Below are positions 54,460-63,552 of a stretch of 64,000 nucleotides of DNA, in pieces. The first letter of the stretch is position 1, and every line of letters begins with the position of its first letter. The notes under the pieces are model-generated. The model was not told where the DNA came from, searched no databases, and worked only from the letters and a program-made list of their open reading frames with translations. The position numbers were made by a program, and so were the translations under genes. The DNA comes from Pseudomonas reidholzensis. GTDB taxonomy: Bacteria > Pseudomonadota > Gammaproteobacteria > Pseudomonadales > Pseudomonadaceae. The DNA lies in assembly GCF_900536025.1 (NCBI RefSeq), contig NZ_UNOZ01000013.1, positions 558,001 to 622,000 on the forward strand. The letters run 5' to 3'.

Positions 54460-54488
54460 TTGACAAAACCGGGTCTTGTTTCCATAGT
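54460..54488 (+). promoter_or_regulatory. Predicted rbs promoter (sigma70-type)
   Basis: A perfect -35 TTGACA at 54460-54465 and a -10-like CATAGT at 54483-54488 are 17 bases apart. The operator GCAAACGTTTGC follows at once, so bound repressor would block the start. Confidence 0.7.
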
Positions 54489-54496
54489 AGGTCACC

Positions 54497-54508
54497 GCAA
54501 ACGTTTGC
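54497..54508. promoter_or_regulatory. RbsR operator
   Basis: GCAAACGTTTGC is a perfect 12-base palindrome with a central CG, the typical LacI/PurR-family site. It is between the promoter and rbsB, and rbsR is in the same operon. Confidence 0.85.
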
Positions 54509-54543
54509 TATCCGATAAAAAACACAAGATTCGGAGTAAATCC

Positions 54544-55497
54544 ATGAAACTGCCGTTCCCCGGTCGTCTTCTGACCCTCGCTGTCGTCTCCACCCTGTCC
54601 CTCGCACTGCCGCTCGCCGCTCACTCCGAAGACAAACCCAAGGTCGCCTTGGTGATGAAGTCGCTCGCCAATGAGTTCTTCCGCACCATGGAAGACGGCG
54701 CCAAGGACTACCAGAAAGCCCACCCCAATGACTTCGACCTGGTCGCCAACGGCATCAAGGACGAGTCCGACACCAGCAACCAGATCCGCATCGTCGAGCA
54801 GATGATCGCCACTGGCGCCAACGCCCTGGTCATCGCCCCGGCCGACTCCAAGGCCCTGGTCCCGGTGATCAAGCGGGCCATGGACGCTGGTATCACCGTG
54901 GTCAACATCGACAACCGCCTCGACCCCGACGTGCTCAAGAGCAAGAACCTCAGCGTGCCCTTCGTCGGCCCCGACAACCGCAAGGGCGCACGCCTGGTCG
55001 GTGATTACCTGGTCAAGCAGAAGCTCAAGGCCGGTGACCAGGTCGGCATCATCGAAGGCGTGCCGACCACCACCAACGCCCAGCAGCGCACCGCCGGCTT
55101 CAAAGACGCCATGGACGCCGCGCAGATAAAGGTGGTCTCGGTGCAGTCGGGCAACTGGGAGATCGACAAAGGCAACGCCGTAGCCGCCGCCATGCTCAAC
55201 GAATACCCCGAGCTCAAGGCGCTGCTGGCCGGCAACGACAGCATGGCCCTCGGCGCGGTGTCTGCCGTGCGCGCCGCCGGCAAGACCGGCCAGGTGCAAG
55301 TGGTGGGTTACGACAACATCAATGCCATCAAGCCGATGCTCAAGGATGGCCGCGTGCTCGCCAGCCTCGACCAGGACGCCAAGAAGCAAGCGGTGTACGG
55401 CATTCAGGCGGCGCTGCAGATGATCAAGGGCGAAAAGCCTGAGGTCGATGCCGACAACGTCATCCAGACCCCGGTCGAACTGATCACCCAGCCTTGA
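54544..55497 (+). CDS. rbsB: Ribose-binding periplasmic protein
   Basis: A 317-residue sugar-binding protein. The signal peptide ends near AAHS/EDK. The sugar-binding motifs ALVMKSLANEFFRTMEDGAKDY, IAPADSKALVPVIKRAMDAGITVVNIDN and AGNDSMALGAVSAV are of the ribose type. GGAG precedes the ATG. It starts the rbsBACRKD operon. Confidence 0.95.
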   Translation: MKLPFPGRLLTLAVVSTLSLALPLAAHSEDKPKVALVMKSLANEFFRTMEDGAKDYQKAHPNDFDLVANGIKDESDTSNQIRIVEQMIATGANALVIAPADSKALVPVIKRAMDAGITVVNIDNRLDPDVLKSKNLSVPFVGPDNRKGARLVGDYLVKQKLKAGDQVGIIEGVPTTTNAQQRTAGFKDAMDAAQIKVVSVQSGNWEIDKGNAVAAAMLNEYPELKALLAGNDSMALGAVSAVRAAGKTGQVQVVGYDNINAIKPMLKDGRVLASLDQDAKKQAVYGIQAALQMIKGEKPEVDADNVIQTPVELITQP

Positions 55498-55518
55498 CCC
55501 TGAGCAGGAGACCCGGCC

Positions 55519-57072
55519 ATGTCCGCATCGGCCAATAGCACCGTGCTCACTGTCAGCGGGCTGGGCAAGACTTACGCCCAGCCTGTGCTGGGTGACGTCG
55601 ACCTGAGCCTGTACGCCGGCGAAGTGCTGGCCCTGACCGGCGAGAACGGTGCCGGCAAAAGCACCTTGTCCAAGCTGATCAGTGGCCTGGAAACCCCCAC
55701 CACCGGGCAGATGACCTACCGCGGCCAGCCGTACGACCCAGGCAACCGCAGCGAGGCCGAGCGCCTGGGCGTGCGCATGGTGATGCAGGAGCTGAACCTG
55801 CTGCCGACCCTGACCGTGGCCGAGAACCTGTTTCTCGATAACCTGCCCAGCCGCTTTGGCTGGATCAGCCAGAAGCGCCTGCGCCAACTGGCGACGGCGG
55901 CGATGGCCCAGGTCGGCCTCGACGCGATCGACCCGGACACCCCGGTCGGCGAGCTGGGTATCGGCCATCAACAGATGGTCGAGATCGCCCGCAACCTGAT
56001 CGGCGACTGCAATGTGCTGATCTTCGACGAACCGACGGCGATGCTCACCGCGCGCGAGGTGGAGCTGCTGTTCACCCAGATCGAGCGGCTGCGCCAGCGC
56101 GGCGTGGCCATCGTGTATATCTCCCATCGCCTCGAAGAGCTGCAGCGCGTGGCCCAGCGGATTGCCGTGCTGCGCGATGGCAAGCTGGTCTGCGCCGAGC
56201 CGATCCAGCGTTACAGCAGTGCCGAGCTGGTCAACCTGATGGTTGGTCGGGAGCTGGGCGAGCACATCGACCTTGGCCGTCGCGCAATCGGCGCGCCGCT
56301 GCTCAAGGTCGACAAACTCAGCCGCGGTGACAAGGTGCGCGAGGTGTCGTTCGAGGTCAGGGCAGGGGAGATCTTTGGTATCTCCGGCCTGATCGGCGCC
56401 GGCCGCACCGAGCTGCTGCGGCTGATCTACGGCGCCGACCGCGCCGACAGCGGCAGTGTCGCCCTCGGCCAGCCGCCCGTGCCGGTGACCATCGACTCGC
56501 CCAAGGCCGCCGTGCGCGCCGGCATCGCCCTGATCACCGAAGACCGCAAGGGCGAAGGCCTGCTGCTGACGCAGTCGATCAGCGCCAATATCGCCCTGGG
56601 CAATCTGGGCGCCGTTTCGCGCGCCGGGGTGCTCGATGCTGCGGCCGAAAACGCCTTGGCCGAGCGCCAGATCAACGCCATGCGCATCCGCAGTGCCAGC
56701 CCCGCCCAGGCGGTCGGCGAGCTGTCGGGTGGCAACCAGCAGAAGGTGGTGATTGGCCGCTGGCTGGAGCGCGACTGCAAGGTGCTGCTGTTCGACGAGC
56801 CCACCCGCGGCATCGACGTCGGCGCCAAGTTCGACATCTATGGCCTGCTCGCCGAGCTGGCGCGCCAGGGCAAGGCGTTAGTGGTGGTGTCGAGTGACCT
56901 GCGCGAGCTGATGCTGATCTGCGACCGCATCGCCGTGCTGTCCGCCGGCCGCCTGATCGAGACCTTCGACCGAGACGCCTGGAGCCAGGACCAGCTGCTT
57001 GCCGCCGCCTTTGCCGGTTACCAGAAACGTGACGCCTTGCTGCATGACGCAGCTCCCAGGATGGATGCATGA
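55519..57072 (+). CDS. rbsA: Ribose ABC transporter ATP-binding protein
   Basis: A 517-residue double ATPase. First Walker A is GENGAGKS, the first signature LGIGHQQMVEIARNL, Walker B VLIFDEPTAML; the second half has SGLIGAGRTELL and LSGGNQQKVVIGRWL with DEPTRGID. It follows rbsB by about 20 bases and overlaps rbsC by four. Confidence 0.95.
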   Translation: MSASANSTVLTVSGLGKTYAQPVLGDVDLSLYAGEVLALTGENGAGKSTLSKLISGLETPTTGQMTYRGQPYDPGNRSEAERLGVRMVMQELNLLPTLTVAENLFLDNLPSRFGWISQKRLRQLATAAMAQVGLDAIDPDTPVGELGIGHQQMVEIARNLIGDCNVLIFDEPTAMLTAREVELLFTQIERLRQRGVAIVYISHRLEELQRVAQRIAVLRDGKLVCAEPIQRYSSAELVNLMVGRELGEHIDLGRRAIGAPLLKVDKLSRGDKVREVSFEVRAGEIFGISGLIGAGRTELLRLIYGADRADSGSVALGQPPVPVTIDSPKAAVRAGIALITEDRKGEGLLLTQSISANIALGNLGAVSRAGVLDAAAENALAERQINAMRIRSASPAQAVGELSGGNQQKVVIGRWLERDCKVLLFDEPTRGIDVGAKFDIYGLLAELARQGKALVVVSSDLRELMLICDRIAVLSAGRLIETFDRDAWSQDQLLAAAFAGYQKRDALLHDAAPRMDA

Positions 57073-58064
57073 AGACCACCCCCCTAGAAACCCCCGGCGC
57101 CACTCCCGCGCGCCGCAGCGGCAGCTACCTTGGCCTCGGCACCTACCTGGGCCTGGCCGGCGCGTTGCTGGCGATGATCGTGCTGTTCTCGTTCCTCAGC
57201 AGCCACTTCCTCTCCTACGCGACCTTCAGCACCCTGGCCAACCAGATCCCCGACCTGATGGTGCTGGCGGTCGGCATGACCTTCATCCTGATCATCGGTG
57301 GCATCGACCTGTCGGTCGGCTCGGTGCTGGCCTTGGCGGCCTCGGCGGTCAGCGTGGCGATTCTCGGCTGGGGCTGGAGCGTGGTGCCGGCCGCCTTGCT
57401 CGGCATGGCCGTGGCCGCGCTGGCGGGCAGTATCACCGGCAGCATCACGGTGGCCTGGCGCATCCCGTCGTTCATCGTCTCGCTCGGCGTGCTGGAGATG
57501 GCCCGCGGCCTGGCCTACCAGTTCACCGACTCGCGCACCGCCTATATTGGCGACGCCTTTGCCTGGTTCTCCAACCCGATCGCCTTTGGCATTTCGCCGG
57601 CCTTCATCATTGCCTTGCTGGTGATCATCGTCGCCCAGCTGGTGCTGACCCGCACGGTGTTCGGCCGGTATCTGATCGGCATCGGCACCAATGAAGAGGC
57701 CGTGCGCCTCGCTGGCATCGACCCGCGCCCGTACAAGATCCTGGTGTTCACCCTGATGGGCCTGCTCGCCGGGCTGGCCGCGCTGTTCCAGATTTCCCGC
57801 CTGGAGGCGGCCGACCCCAATGCCGGCGCCGGCCTGGAGCTGCAGGTGATCGCCGCCGTGGTGATCGGCGGCACCAGCCTGATGGGCGGGCGCGGCTCGG
57901 TCATCAGTACCTTCTTTGGCGTGCTGATCATCTCCGTGCTGGCTGCAGGCCTGGCGCAGATCGGCGCGTCGGAACCGACCAAACGCATCATCACCGGGGC
58001 GGTCATCGTCATCGCCGTGGTGCTCGACACTTACCGCAGCCGACGCGCAAGCCGGCGGAACTGA
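57069..58064 (+). CDS. rbsC: Ribose ABC transporter permease
   Basis: A 331-residue inner-membrane permease with about eight to ten helices. GGIDLSVGSVLALAA and GTNEEAVRLAGIDPRPYKILVFTLMGLLAGLAAL are typical of sugar permeases of this type. Start overlaps rbsA by four bases (ATGA). Confidence 0.95.
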   Translation: MKTTPLETPGATPARRSGSYLGLGTYLGLAGALLAMIVLFSFLSSHFLSYATFSTLANQIPDLMVLAVGMTFILIIGGIDLSVGSVLALAASAVSVAILGWGWSVVPAALLGMAVAALAGSITGSITVAWRIPSFIVSLGVLEMARGLAYQFTDSRTAYIGDAFAWFSNPIAFGISPAFIIALLVIIVAQLVLTRTVFGRYLIGIGTNEEAVRLAGIDPRPYKILVFTLMGLLAGLAALFQISRLEAADPNAGAGLELQVIAAVVIGGTSLMGGRGSVISTFFGVLIISVLAAGLAQIGASEPTKRIITGAVIVIAVVLDTYRSRRASRRN

Positions 58065-58068
58065 AGCT

Positions 58069-59097
58069 ATGGCAACCATCAAAGATGTCGCGGCACTCGC
58101 GGGTATTTCCTACACCACGGTGTCGCATGTACTGAACAAGACCCGCCCGGTCAGCGAGCAGGTGCGGCTCAAGGTCGAGGCCGCGATCGTCGAGCTCGAC
58201 TACGTGCCCAGCGCCGTCGCCCGCTCGCTCAAGGCGCGCAGCACCGCCACCATTGGCCTGCTGGTGCCCAACAGCGTCAACCCGTACTTCGCCGAACTGG
58301 CGCGGGGCATCGAGGACAGCTGCGAGCGCAACGGCTATTGCGTGATCCTCTGCAACTCCGACGATAACCCGCAAAAGCAGCGCAGCTACCTGCGTGTGCT
58401 GCTCGAAAAACGCATCGACGGCCTGGTGGTCGCGTCGGTGGGCGAGGACAGCGACCTGCTGCAAAGCCTGGCCTGCGTGCGCACGCCGATGGTCATCGTC
58501 GACCGCGCGCTCGAGGGTGTGAACGCCGACATCGTGCGCATCGATCACGAGCAGGGGGCTTACCTAGCCACCCAGCACCTGCTCGAACTCGGCCATCGCG
58601 ACATCGCCTACATCGGCGGCCCGGCCGAGACCGGCGTCACCCAGCTGCGCCTGGCGGGCTATCGCCGCGCGCTGGCCGAGGCCGGCGCGCAGGTTGCCGA
58701 CAACCGCGTGCTGCACTGCGACTTCACCAGCCCTGGCGGCCACGCCGCGGCGGTGCGCCTGCTCGACGGCCCACGGCCGACGGCGATTTTTGCCGGCAAT
58801 GACATGATCGGCTTTGGCGTTCTGCGCGCCGCTGCGGAGCGCAATATCAGCGTGCCGGGCGAGCTGTCGGTGATCGGCTTCGACGACATCGAGCTGAGCC
58901 GCTACGTGTACCCGCCGCTGACCACGGTCGGCCAGTCGATCCGCGAACTGGGTGAAAGCGCTGCCGAGCTGCTGCTGTCGCGCATCGCCAAGCCGCGCCA
59001 GGAGGCGACCCAGGCCGAGCAACGCATCGTCGCACCGCGCATCGTCATGCGTGAATCCACCGGGCCGCGCCCTGATCTGTTCAATGATTACCGTTAA
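58069..59097 (+). CDS. rbsR: LacI-family ribose repressor
   Basis: A 342-residue regulator; the N-terminal HTH is TIKDVAALAGISYTTVSHVLNKTRPVSEQVRLKV, with the LacI hinge (VARSLKARST). The sugar-binding part is a periplasmic-binding-protein fold (PTAIFAGNDMIGFGVLRAA). It sits inside the operon, five bases after rbsC. It should bind the site at 54497 and be released by ribose. Confidence 0.93.
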   Translation: MATIKDVAALAGISYTTVSHVLNKTRPVSEQVRLKVEAAIVELDYVPSAVARSLKARSTATIGLLVPNSVNPYFAELARGIEDSCERNGYCVILCNSDDNPQKQRSYLRVLLEKRIDGLVVASVGEDSDLLQSLACVRTPMVIVDRALEGVNADIVRIDHEQGAYLATQHLLELGHRDIAYIGGPAETGVTQLRLAGYRRALAEAGAQVADNRVLHCDFTSPGGHAAAVRLLDGPRPTAIFAGNDMIGFGVLRAAAERNISVPGELSVIGFDDIELSRYVYPPLTTVGQSIRELGESAAELLLSRIAKPRQEATQAEQRIVAPRIVMRESTGPRPDLFNDYR

Positions 59098-59106
59098 GGA
59101 ACTCCC

Positions 59107-60015
59107 ATGCATGCCAAGGTAGTAGTGGTCGGCAGCCTCAACATGGATCTCGTCGCCCGCGCCGAGCGCCTGCCGCGCGGCGGCGAGACGCTGGCCGGCG
59201 ACAGCTTTTTCACCGTACCGGGCGGCAAGGGCGCCAACCAGGCGGTCGCGGTGGCGCGGTTGGGCGGTAGCGTGGCGATGATCGGTAACGTCGGCGATGA
59301 CGCCTATGGCCAGCAGCTGCGTCAGGCGTTGCACGTCGAGGGTATCGATTGCCAGGCGGTGAGTGTGTGTGACGGGGTGTCCAGTGGCGTGGCGCTGATC
59401 GTGGTGGATGCGGCCAGTCAGAACGCCATCGTGATTATCCCGGGTGGCAACGGCTTGCTGACGCCTGAGTCGGTGGAGCGCTTCGATGCGTTGCTGCAAG
59501 CGGCCGACATCGTCATCTGCCAACTGGAAGTGCCGCTGCCGACGGTGGCCTGGACTTTGGCCCGTGCCCGTGAGCTGGGCAAGACCGTGATTCTCAACCC
59601 GGCGCCGGCCACGGGGCCGCTGCCGGCGGAGTGGTTTGCGCATATCGACTACCTCGCGCCTAATGAAAGCGAGGCCGAGGCGCTGACCGGGCTGCCGGTG
59701 ACTGATAAGGCCAGTGCAGAGCGCGCTGCCGAACGGTTGCTCGCGCTTGGGGCGGGCAAGGTGATCGTGACCTTGGGTGCGCAGGGCGCGTTGTTCGTTA
59801 CCGCGCAAGGCAGCCAGCACTTCCCGGCGCCGCAGGTCAAAGCGCTGGACACTACCGCAGCAGGTGACACGTTCATTGGTGGCTTTGCTGCGGCATTGTC
59901 GCGTGGGATGGGGGAGGGCGAGGCCATCGCCTTTGGCCAGCGGGCGGCGGCGTTGTCGGTGACCCGTGCCGGGGCGCAGCCTTCGATTCCTTATCTGGCG
60001 GAGGTGCAGCCGTGA
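59107..60015 (+). CDS. rbsK: Ribokinase
   Basis: A 302-residue PfkB kinase converting ribose to ribose-5-phosphate. N-terminal motif [21 protein letters not shown] and [16 protein letters not shown]-terminal [13 protein letters not shown] contains the catalytic Asp. AAGGAA precedes its ATG, and its end overlaps rbsD by four bases. Confidence 0.95.
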   Translation: MHAKVVVVGSLNMDLVARAERLPRGGETLAGDSFFTVPGGKGANQAVAVARLGGSVAMIGNVGDDAYGQQLRQALHVEGIDCQAVSVCDGVSSGVALIVVDAASQNAIVIIPGGNGLLTPESVERFDALLQAADIVICQLEVPLPTVAWTLARARELGKTVILNPAPATGPLPAEWFAHIDYLAPNESEAEALTGLPVTDKASAERAAERLLALGAGKVIVTLGAQGALFVTAQGSQHFPAPQVKALDTTAAGDTFIGGFAAALSRGMGEGEAIAFGQRAAALSVTRAGAQPSIPYLAEVQP

Positions 60016-60416
60016 AGAAGACCGCGCTGCTGAATATTGCCCTGTCGCGCACGATTGCCGGGCTAGGGCATGGCGACATCCTGGTGATTGGCGATGCCGG
60101 TTTGCCGGTGCCGGCTGGTGTCGAGCTGATCGATCTGGCGGTGACGCCGGGGCTGCCTGATTTTGCCAGTGTGCTGCGGGTGGTGGTCAGCGAGATGCAG
60201 GTCGAGCGGCATGTGCTGGCTGAAGAGATATTCCAGGTCGCGCCGCCGGGATTGGCCGAGGTCGAGGCCTTGTTTGGCCAGGGCTTGCTGGGTGGGCGCG
60301 AGCGCATGCCGCACAACGAATTCAAAGCGCTGAGCGGGCGGGCGAAAGTGATCGTGCGTACGGGGGAGTGCAAGCCCTACAGCAATATCGCGCTGATCGC
60401 GGGCGTTACCTTCTGA
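60012..60416 (+). CDS. rbsD: D-ribose pyranase
   Basis: A 134-residue enzyme that converts beta-pyranose to beta-furanose forms of ribose. Conserved [16 protein letters not shown] (H and D of the active site) and [25 protein letters not shown]. It ends the core rbs operon. A REP pair follows. Confidence 0.95.
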   Translation: MKKTALLNIALSRTIAGLGHGDILVIGDAGLPVPAGVELIDLAVTPGLPDFASVLRVVVSEMQVERHVLAEEIFQVAPPGLAEVEALFGQGLLGGRERMPHNEFKALSGRAKVIVRTGECKPYSNIALIAGVTF

Positions 60417-60449
60417 CTGAAGACCGTAGGCGAGGGCTGCGCCCTCGAT

Positions 60450-60533
60450 CGCGACACAAGGCCGCTCCTACAGGTCCGGCGCCGTCTCCGAGCCATGCGC
60501 GATCCCCCTGTGGGAGCGGCCTTGTGTCGCGAA
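60450..60533. repeat. Inverted REP pair of the CACAAGG variant
   Basis: TCGCGACACAAGGCCGCTCC at 60450 and its reverse complement ending near 60533 flank about 45 bases. It separates rbsD from the nucleoside hydrolase gene. Confidence 0.85.
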
Positions 60534-60585
60534 AGGGCCGCAAAGCGGCCCCCGAATCCTCCACCCAAGGCACAGGAGTGCCCCG

Positions 60586-61593
60586 ATGCTCAAACGTCTG
60601 CTGCAAGGAGTCATCCTCATGTCCACCCTCAGCGCCGCCACCCTCCAGGCCGCCCCGCGCGAGCTGATCATCGACACCGACCCCGGCGCCGATGACCTGG
60701 TGGCGCTGTTCCTGGCCATGGCCTCGCCCAACGAACTGAACATCCGCGCCATCACCACCGTCGCCGGCAACGTGCGGCTCGACAAGACCTCGCGCAACGC
60801 CCGCCTGGCCCGCGAATGGGCCGGCCGCGAAGACATCCCGGTGTACGCCGGTGCCGGCCGCCCGTTGGTCCGCCCGCCGATCTACGCCGCCGAAGTACAC
60901 GGCGAAGAAGGCCTCACCGGCGTCCCCGTCCACGAACCCAAGCAACCCCTGGCCCCAGGCAACGCCGTGCAGTACCTGGTCGACACCCTGGCCAAGGCCG
61001 AGCCGCACAGCATCACCGTCGCCATGCTCGGCCCACAGACCAATCTGGCTCTGGCGCTGATCCAGCAGCCGGACATCGCCAATGGCATTAAAGAAGTGGT
61101 GGTCATGGGTGGCGCGCACTTCAACGGCGGCAATATCACCCCGGCCGCCGAGTTCAACCTCTACGCCGACCCGCACGCCGCCGCAGTGGTGCTGGCCAGC
61201 GGCGTCAAGCTCACCTACCTGCCGCTCGACGTCACCCACAAGCTACTCACCAGCGACGCGCGCCTGAAACAGCTGGCCGCGGTCAACAACCGCGCCAGCC
61301 GGCAGGTGGTGGATATTCTCAACGCCTATATAAAGCACGACATGGACCTGTACGGCATGCCGGGCGGCCCGGTGCACGACGCCAGTGTCATTGCTTATCT
61401 GCTCAAACCCGAGCTGTTCAGTGGCCGGCAGGTGCACCTCAGCATCGACAGCCGCGAAGGCCCAAGCTTCGGCCAGACCGTCCCCGACTGGTACGGCGTG
61501 CTCAAGCAGCCGGCCAATGTCCTGTGGGTCAACGAGGGCGACGCCCAGGGCCTGTTCGACCTGCTCAGCGAGCGCCTGGCTCGATTGCAATAG
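60586..61593 (+). CDS. Exported ribonucleoside hydrolase
   Basis: A 335-residue nucleoside hydrolase with the metal site DTDPGADD (positions near 28-35) and MGGAHFNGGNITPAAEFN, PLDVTHK. The N-terminus MLKRLLQGVILMSTLSAATLQA looks like a signal peptide. An AGGAG precedes it, and an internal ATG (60619) also has an AAGGAG, so both an exported and a cytoplasmic form are possible. It would free ribose from nucleosides for the adjacent RbsB system. Substrate range is unread. Confidence 0.85.
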   Translation: MLKRLLQGVILMSTLSAATLQAAPRELIIDTDPGADDLVALFLAMASPNELNIRAITTVAGNVRLDKTSRNARLAREWAGREDIPVYAGAGRPLVRPPIYAAEVHGEEGLTGVPVHEPKQPLAPGNAVQYLVDTLAKAEPHSITVAMLGPQTNLALALIQQPDIANGIKEVVVMGGAHFNGGNITPAAEFNLYADPHAAAVVLASGVKLTYLPLDVTHKLLTSDARLKQLAAVNNRASRQVVDILNAYIKHDMDLYGMPGGPVHDASVIAYLLKPELFSGRQVHLSIDSREGPSFGQTVPDWYGVLKQPANVLWVNEGDAQGLFDLLSERLARLQ

Positions 61594-61777
61594 CCGCGTG
61601 CGGCGCGTAGCGCTCGAGCACCTGTTCGATAAAGCTGCGCGTCGCCTCGCTGCCGCGGTCGCGCACCAGCAGGTCGACCGCAATCAGCAGCAACTCCTCT
61701 GGCGTGCCAGGGCTGTACGCACTCTGGCCTTCGGCCCATTTGACCTTGATATCGGCATCGATGGTGTGGCTGCTCAT
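61565..61777 (-). CDS. Small hypothetical protein (70 aa)
   Basis: MSSHTIDADIKVKWAEGQSA... with GAGAA upstream. The later LIAVDLLVRDRGSEATRSFIEQVLERYAPH is helical. The last 29 bases overlap the end of the nucleoside hydrolase gene on the other strand. No family is recognised. Confidence 0.6.
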   Translation of the reverse strand: MSSHTIDADIKVKWAEGQSAYSPGTPEELLLIAVDLLVRDRGSEATRSFIEQVLERYAPHAAIAIEPGAR

Positions 61778-62064
61778 GGATAATTCTCGTTGCGGCTCGG
61801 GCTTGTGAGGCGAACACCTGACCCTGGCGTTCGTGGGGAGGCATGCTGCGCTCCACTTATTGCAGTAAACCATGCCTGCGCGTCAAGAGCCCTGCGACTT
61901 AGGCATAACAGGCGCGCCGTGACAAACTAACGGTGCGGCGCAAAATCCGGTCACGATTGGCGCTTCGCTTCAAAGGGGCGAATCAGGCAGACTCGGACGG
62001 TTTTGCAACGAACTTTGCGTGGAACTGTCGCATAAGGCAGTTCCCATGATGATTAGGAGGATTC

Positions 62065-62388
62065 ATGTTCCGTACCCGTGCTTCCCTGGCGACCCTGCTG
62101 GTGGCTGTAGTCCTGGCTGGTTGCAGCACTGGCGGTGCTTCGGGCGGTGGTGGCGATGCTGCGGCTGCGCCGGCTGGTAACGATGGCCGTTGTGATGCCA
62201 GTGGCGCTGGTTTTGCGGTCGGCAAGCCGGGCACCCCGGCGCTGCTCGAGCAGGCGCGTACGGCCAGTGGCTCGCAGATGGCGCGCATTCTGACCCCGCA
62301 TGACGTGATTACCCTGGAATACCGCTCCGAGCGGCTGAACCTGAACGTGGACGAGCAGGGCAAGGTGGTGCGCGTCAACTGCGGTTGA
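62065..62388 (+). CDS. I78-family peptidase inhibitor lipoprotein
   Basis: A 107-residue lipoprotein with lipobox LAGC (MFRTRASLATLLVAVVLAGC). A Gly/Ala linker follows, then the I78 pattern CDASGAGFAVGKPGTPALL, ARILTPHDVITLEYRSERLNLNVDEQGKVVRVNCG, with Cys at both ends likely bridged. I78 members inhibit serine peptidases. AGGAGG lies upstream. It probably protects the envelope; the target is unknown. Confidence 0.85.
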   Translation: MFRTRASLATLLVAVVLAGCSTGGASGGGGDAAAAPAGNDGRCDASGAGFAVGKPGTPALLEQARTASGSQMARILTPHDVITLEYRSERLNLNVDEQGKVVRVNCG

Positions 62389-62397
62389 TCGTGCTGG

Positions 62398-62461
62398 CCC
62401 CTATCGCGGGCAAGCCCGCTCCTACAAAGCTCTGTAGGCGCGGGCTTGCCCGCGATAGGGG
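62398..62461. repeat. Inverted REP pair
   Basis: CCCCTATCGCGGGCAAGCCC at 62398 and the near-perfect reverse complement ending at 62461 flank AAGCTC. It follows the inhibitor gene. Confidence 0.9.
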
Positions 62462-62496
62462 CCTCACTGCCCGGGCGCTGAGCAAATCCCAGGCAT

Positions 62497-62525
62497 AAAA
62501 AAACCCGCCACAAGGGCGGGTTTTT
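62497..62525. terminator. Bidirectional terminator
   Basis: AAAACCCGCC and GGGCGGGTTTTT pair around ACAA, with A-run and T-run at the two ends. It can stop the inhibitor gene and the cold-shock gene. Confidence 0.88.
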
Positions 62526-62540
62526 CTACAACTATCCGAA

Positions 62541-62753
62541 TTACTCCGGACGAACCTGTGCAGCCTGCATGCCCTTCTGGCCGCGCTCGGCGACGAAGGA
62601 AACAGTCTGGCCTTCTTTCAGGCTCTTGAAGCCGTCGGATTCGATGGCTTTGAAGTGTACGAACAGGTCGTCGCCGCCGCCTTGAGGAGTGATGAAGCCG
62701 AAGCCTTTTTCATCGTTGAACCACTTGACGGTGCCGGTTTGGCGATTGGACAT
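62541..62753 (-). CDS. Cold-shock protein
   Basis: A 70-residue CspA-family protein. RNA-binding motifs are KGFGFI and LFVHF ([21 protein letters not shown]). It binds single-stranded RNA or DNA and melts hairpins. The chosen ATG gives the standard length, and GGAGA lies upstream. Long 5' leaders are usual; the frame extends upstream but without similarity. Confidence 0.94.
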   Translation of the reverse strand: MSNRQTGTVKWFNDEKGFGFITPQGGGDDLFVHFKAIESDGFKSLKEGQTVSFVAERGQKGMQAAQVRPE

Positions 62754-62915
62754 GGGGTGAATCTCCAGAAACATGATTTTTATCGGTGCTGATGCGGCCG
62801 AAGCTACGAGCGCCTGGTACATCATAGTCTAATTCTGCGGATGTCGCGCCTTTTACCTGAGGAATATGATGATCCAACGCAAATAAAAATGCTTTGGCCC
62901 GCAAAATGGGGGTCG

Positions 62916-63218
62916 TCACTGGGCCTTGCAGGCCTGCTGGACCACGGTTTGCGCCTTCTGCATCAATTTTGCGTCGACCCCGTCCTGGCTGTCGAGATCC
63001 TTGATTTCTTCGTCGCTGAAATTCTTCTTGATGGCTTTTGCGCCACAATCGCAGTGTTTTTTGGCCGTATTGGCGTCCACGCCCTGGCCGGTGGCCACCT
63101 GCTGGCATTGAGTCATGTAGGCAGCTTCCTTGCCGGCCGGGAAATCGCCAGCGGTCGCGGCCAATGGCAGCAGCAGGGCACCAGCGGTGGCCAGGGCCAG
63201 AAGAGACTGAAATCGCAT
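62916..63218 (-). CDS. Small exported Cys-containing protein
   Basis: A 100-residue product with a signal peptide (MRFQSLLALATAGALLLPLAATAGD). The mature part has C in MTQCQQV, HCDCGAK and QQACK, probably two disulfides, and is helical (DEEIKDLDSQDGVDAKLMQKAQTVVQQ). GGAG lies upstream. Unknown role. Confidence 0.72.
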   Translation of the reverse strand: MRFQSLLALATAGALLLPLAATAGDFPAGKEAAYMTQCQQVATGQGVDANTAKKHCDCGAKAIKKNFSDEEIKDLDSQDGVDAKLMQKAQTVVQQACKAQ

Positions 63219-63552
63219 AACCGCACACTCCTTGGGTCAGGTCTCATGAAGAGTAGAATGCTTCCTAAGGTCTGAGGGGCGTTTTTCCTGACAAGTTCAC
63301 CCTTAGAACCGATTTTCCAAAATTTTATGCCTGCCTTATAAGCTGCGTGCTAGCATGCTCGGCTTGCGTTTGGCCGTGTACGGCACGCAAACCCTTTTTA
63401 CCTCCAGTCACTCTGGTTCGTCCCTGGCAAGCTGAAAAGCTTCTGCCACTGTGAGGCAGGCTTCCCCGCGGGGAAGGCAGGTCGGATCTTGTACTGGCTC
63501 ATCCCAACCCACGTGACCTTTGGTAGGGGTCACCACTAGGAGAGGAGGCGCC
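63219..63552 (+). other. thrS leader region
   Basis: No gene is seen. A hairpin TTGCGT...ACGCAA near 63365-63390 and the perfect palindrome CTTCCCCGCGGGGAAG (63461-63476) precede the thrS ribosome site GAGAGGAGG. Autogenous control of thrS in E. coli uses leader hairpins; similar use here is only inferred. Confidence 0.5.

Noticed and set aside
54508..56265. 585-codon minus-strand frame
   Set aside because: Antisense to rbsB and rbsA; the His/Gln/Gly-rich composition is typical of shadows in high-GC DNA.
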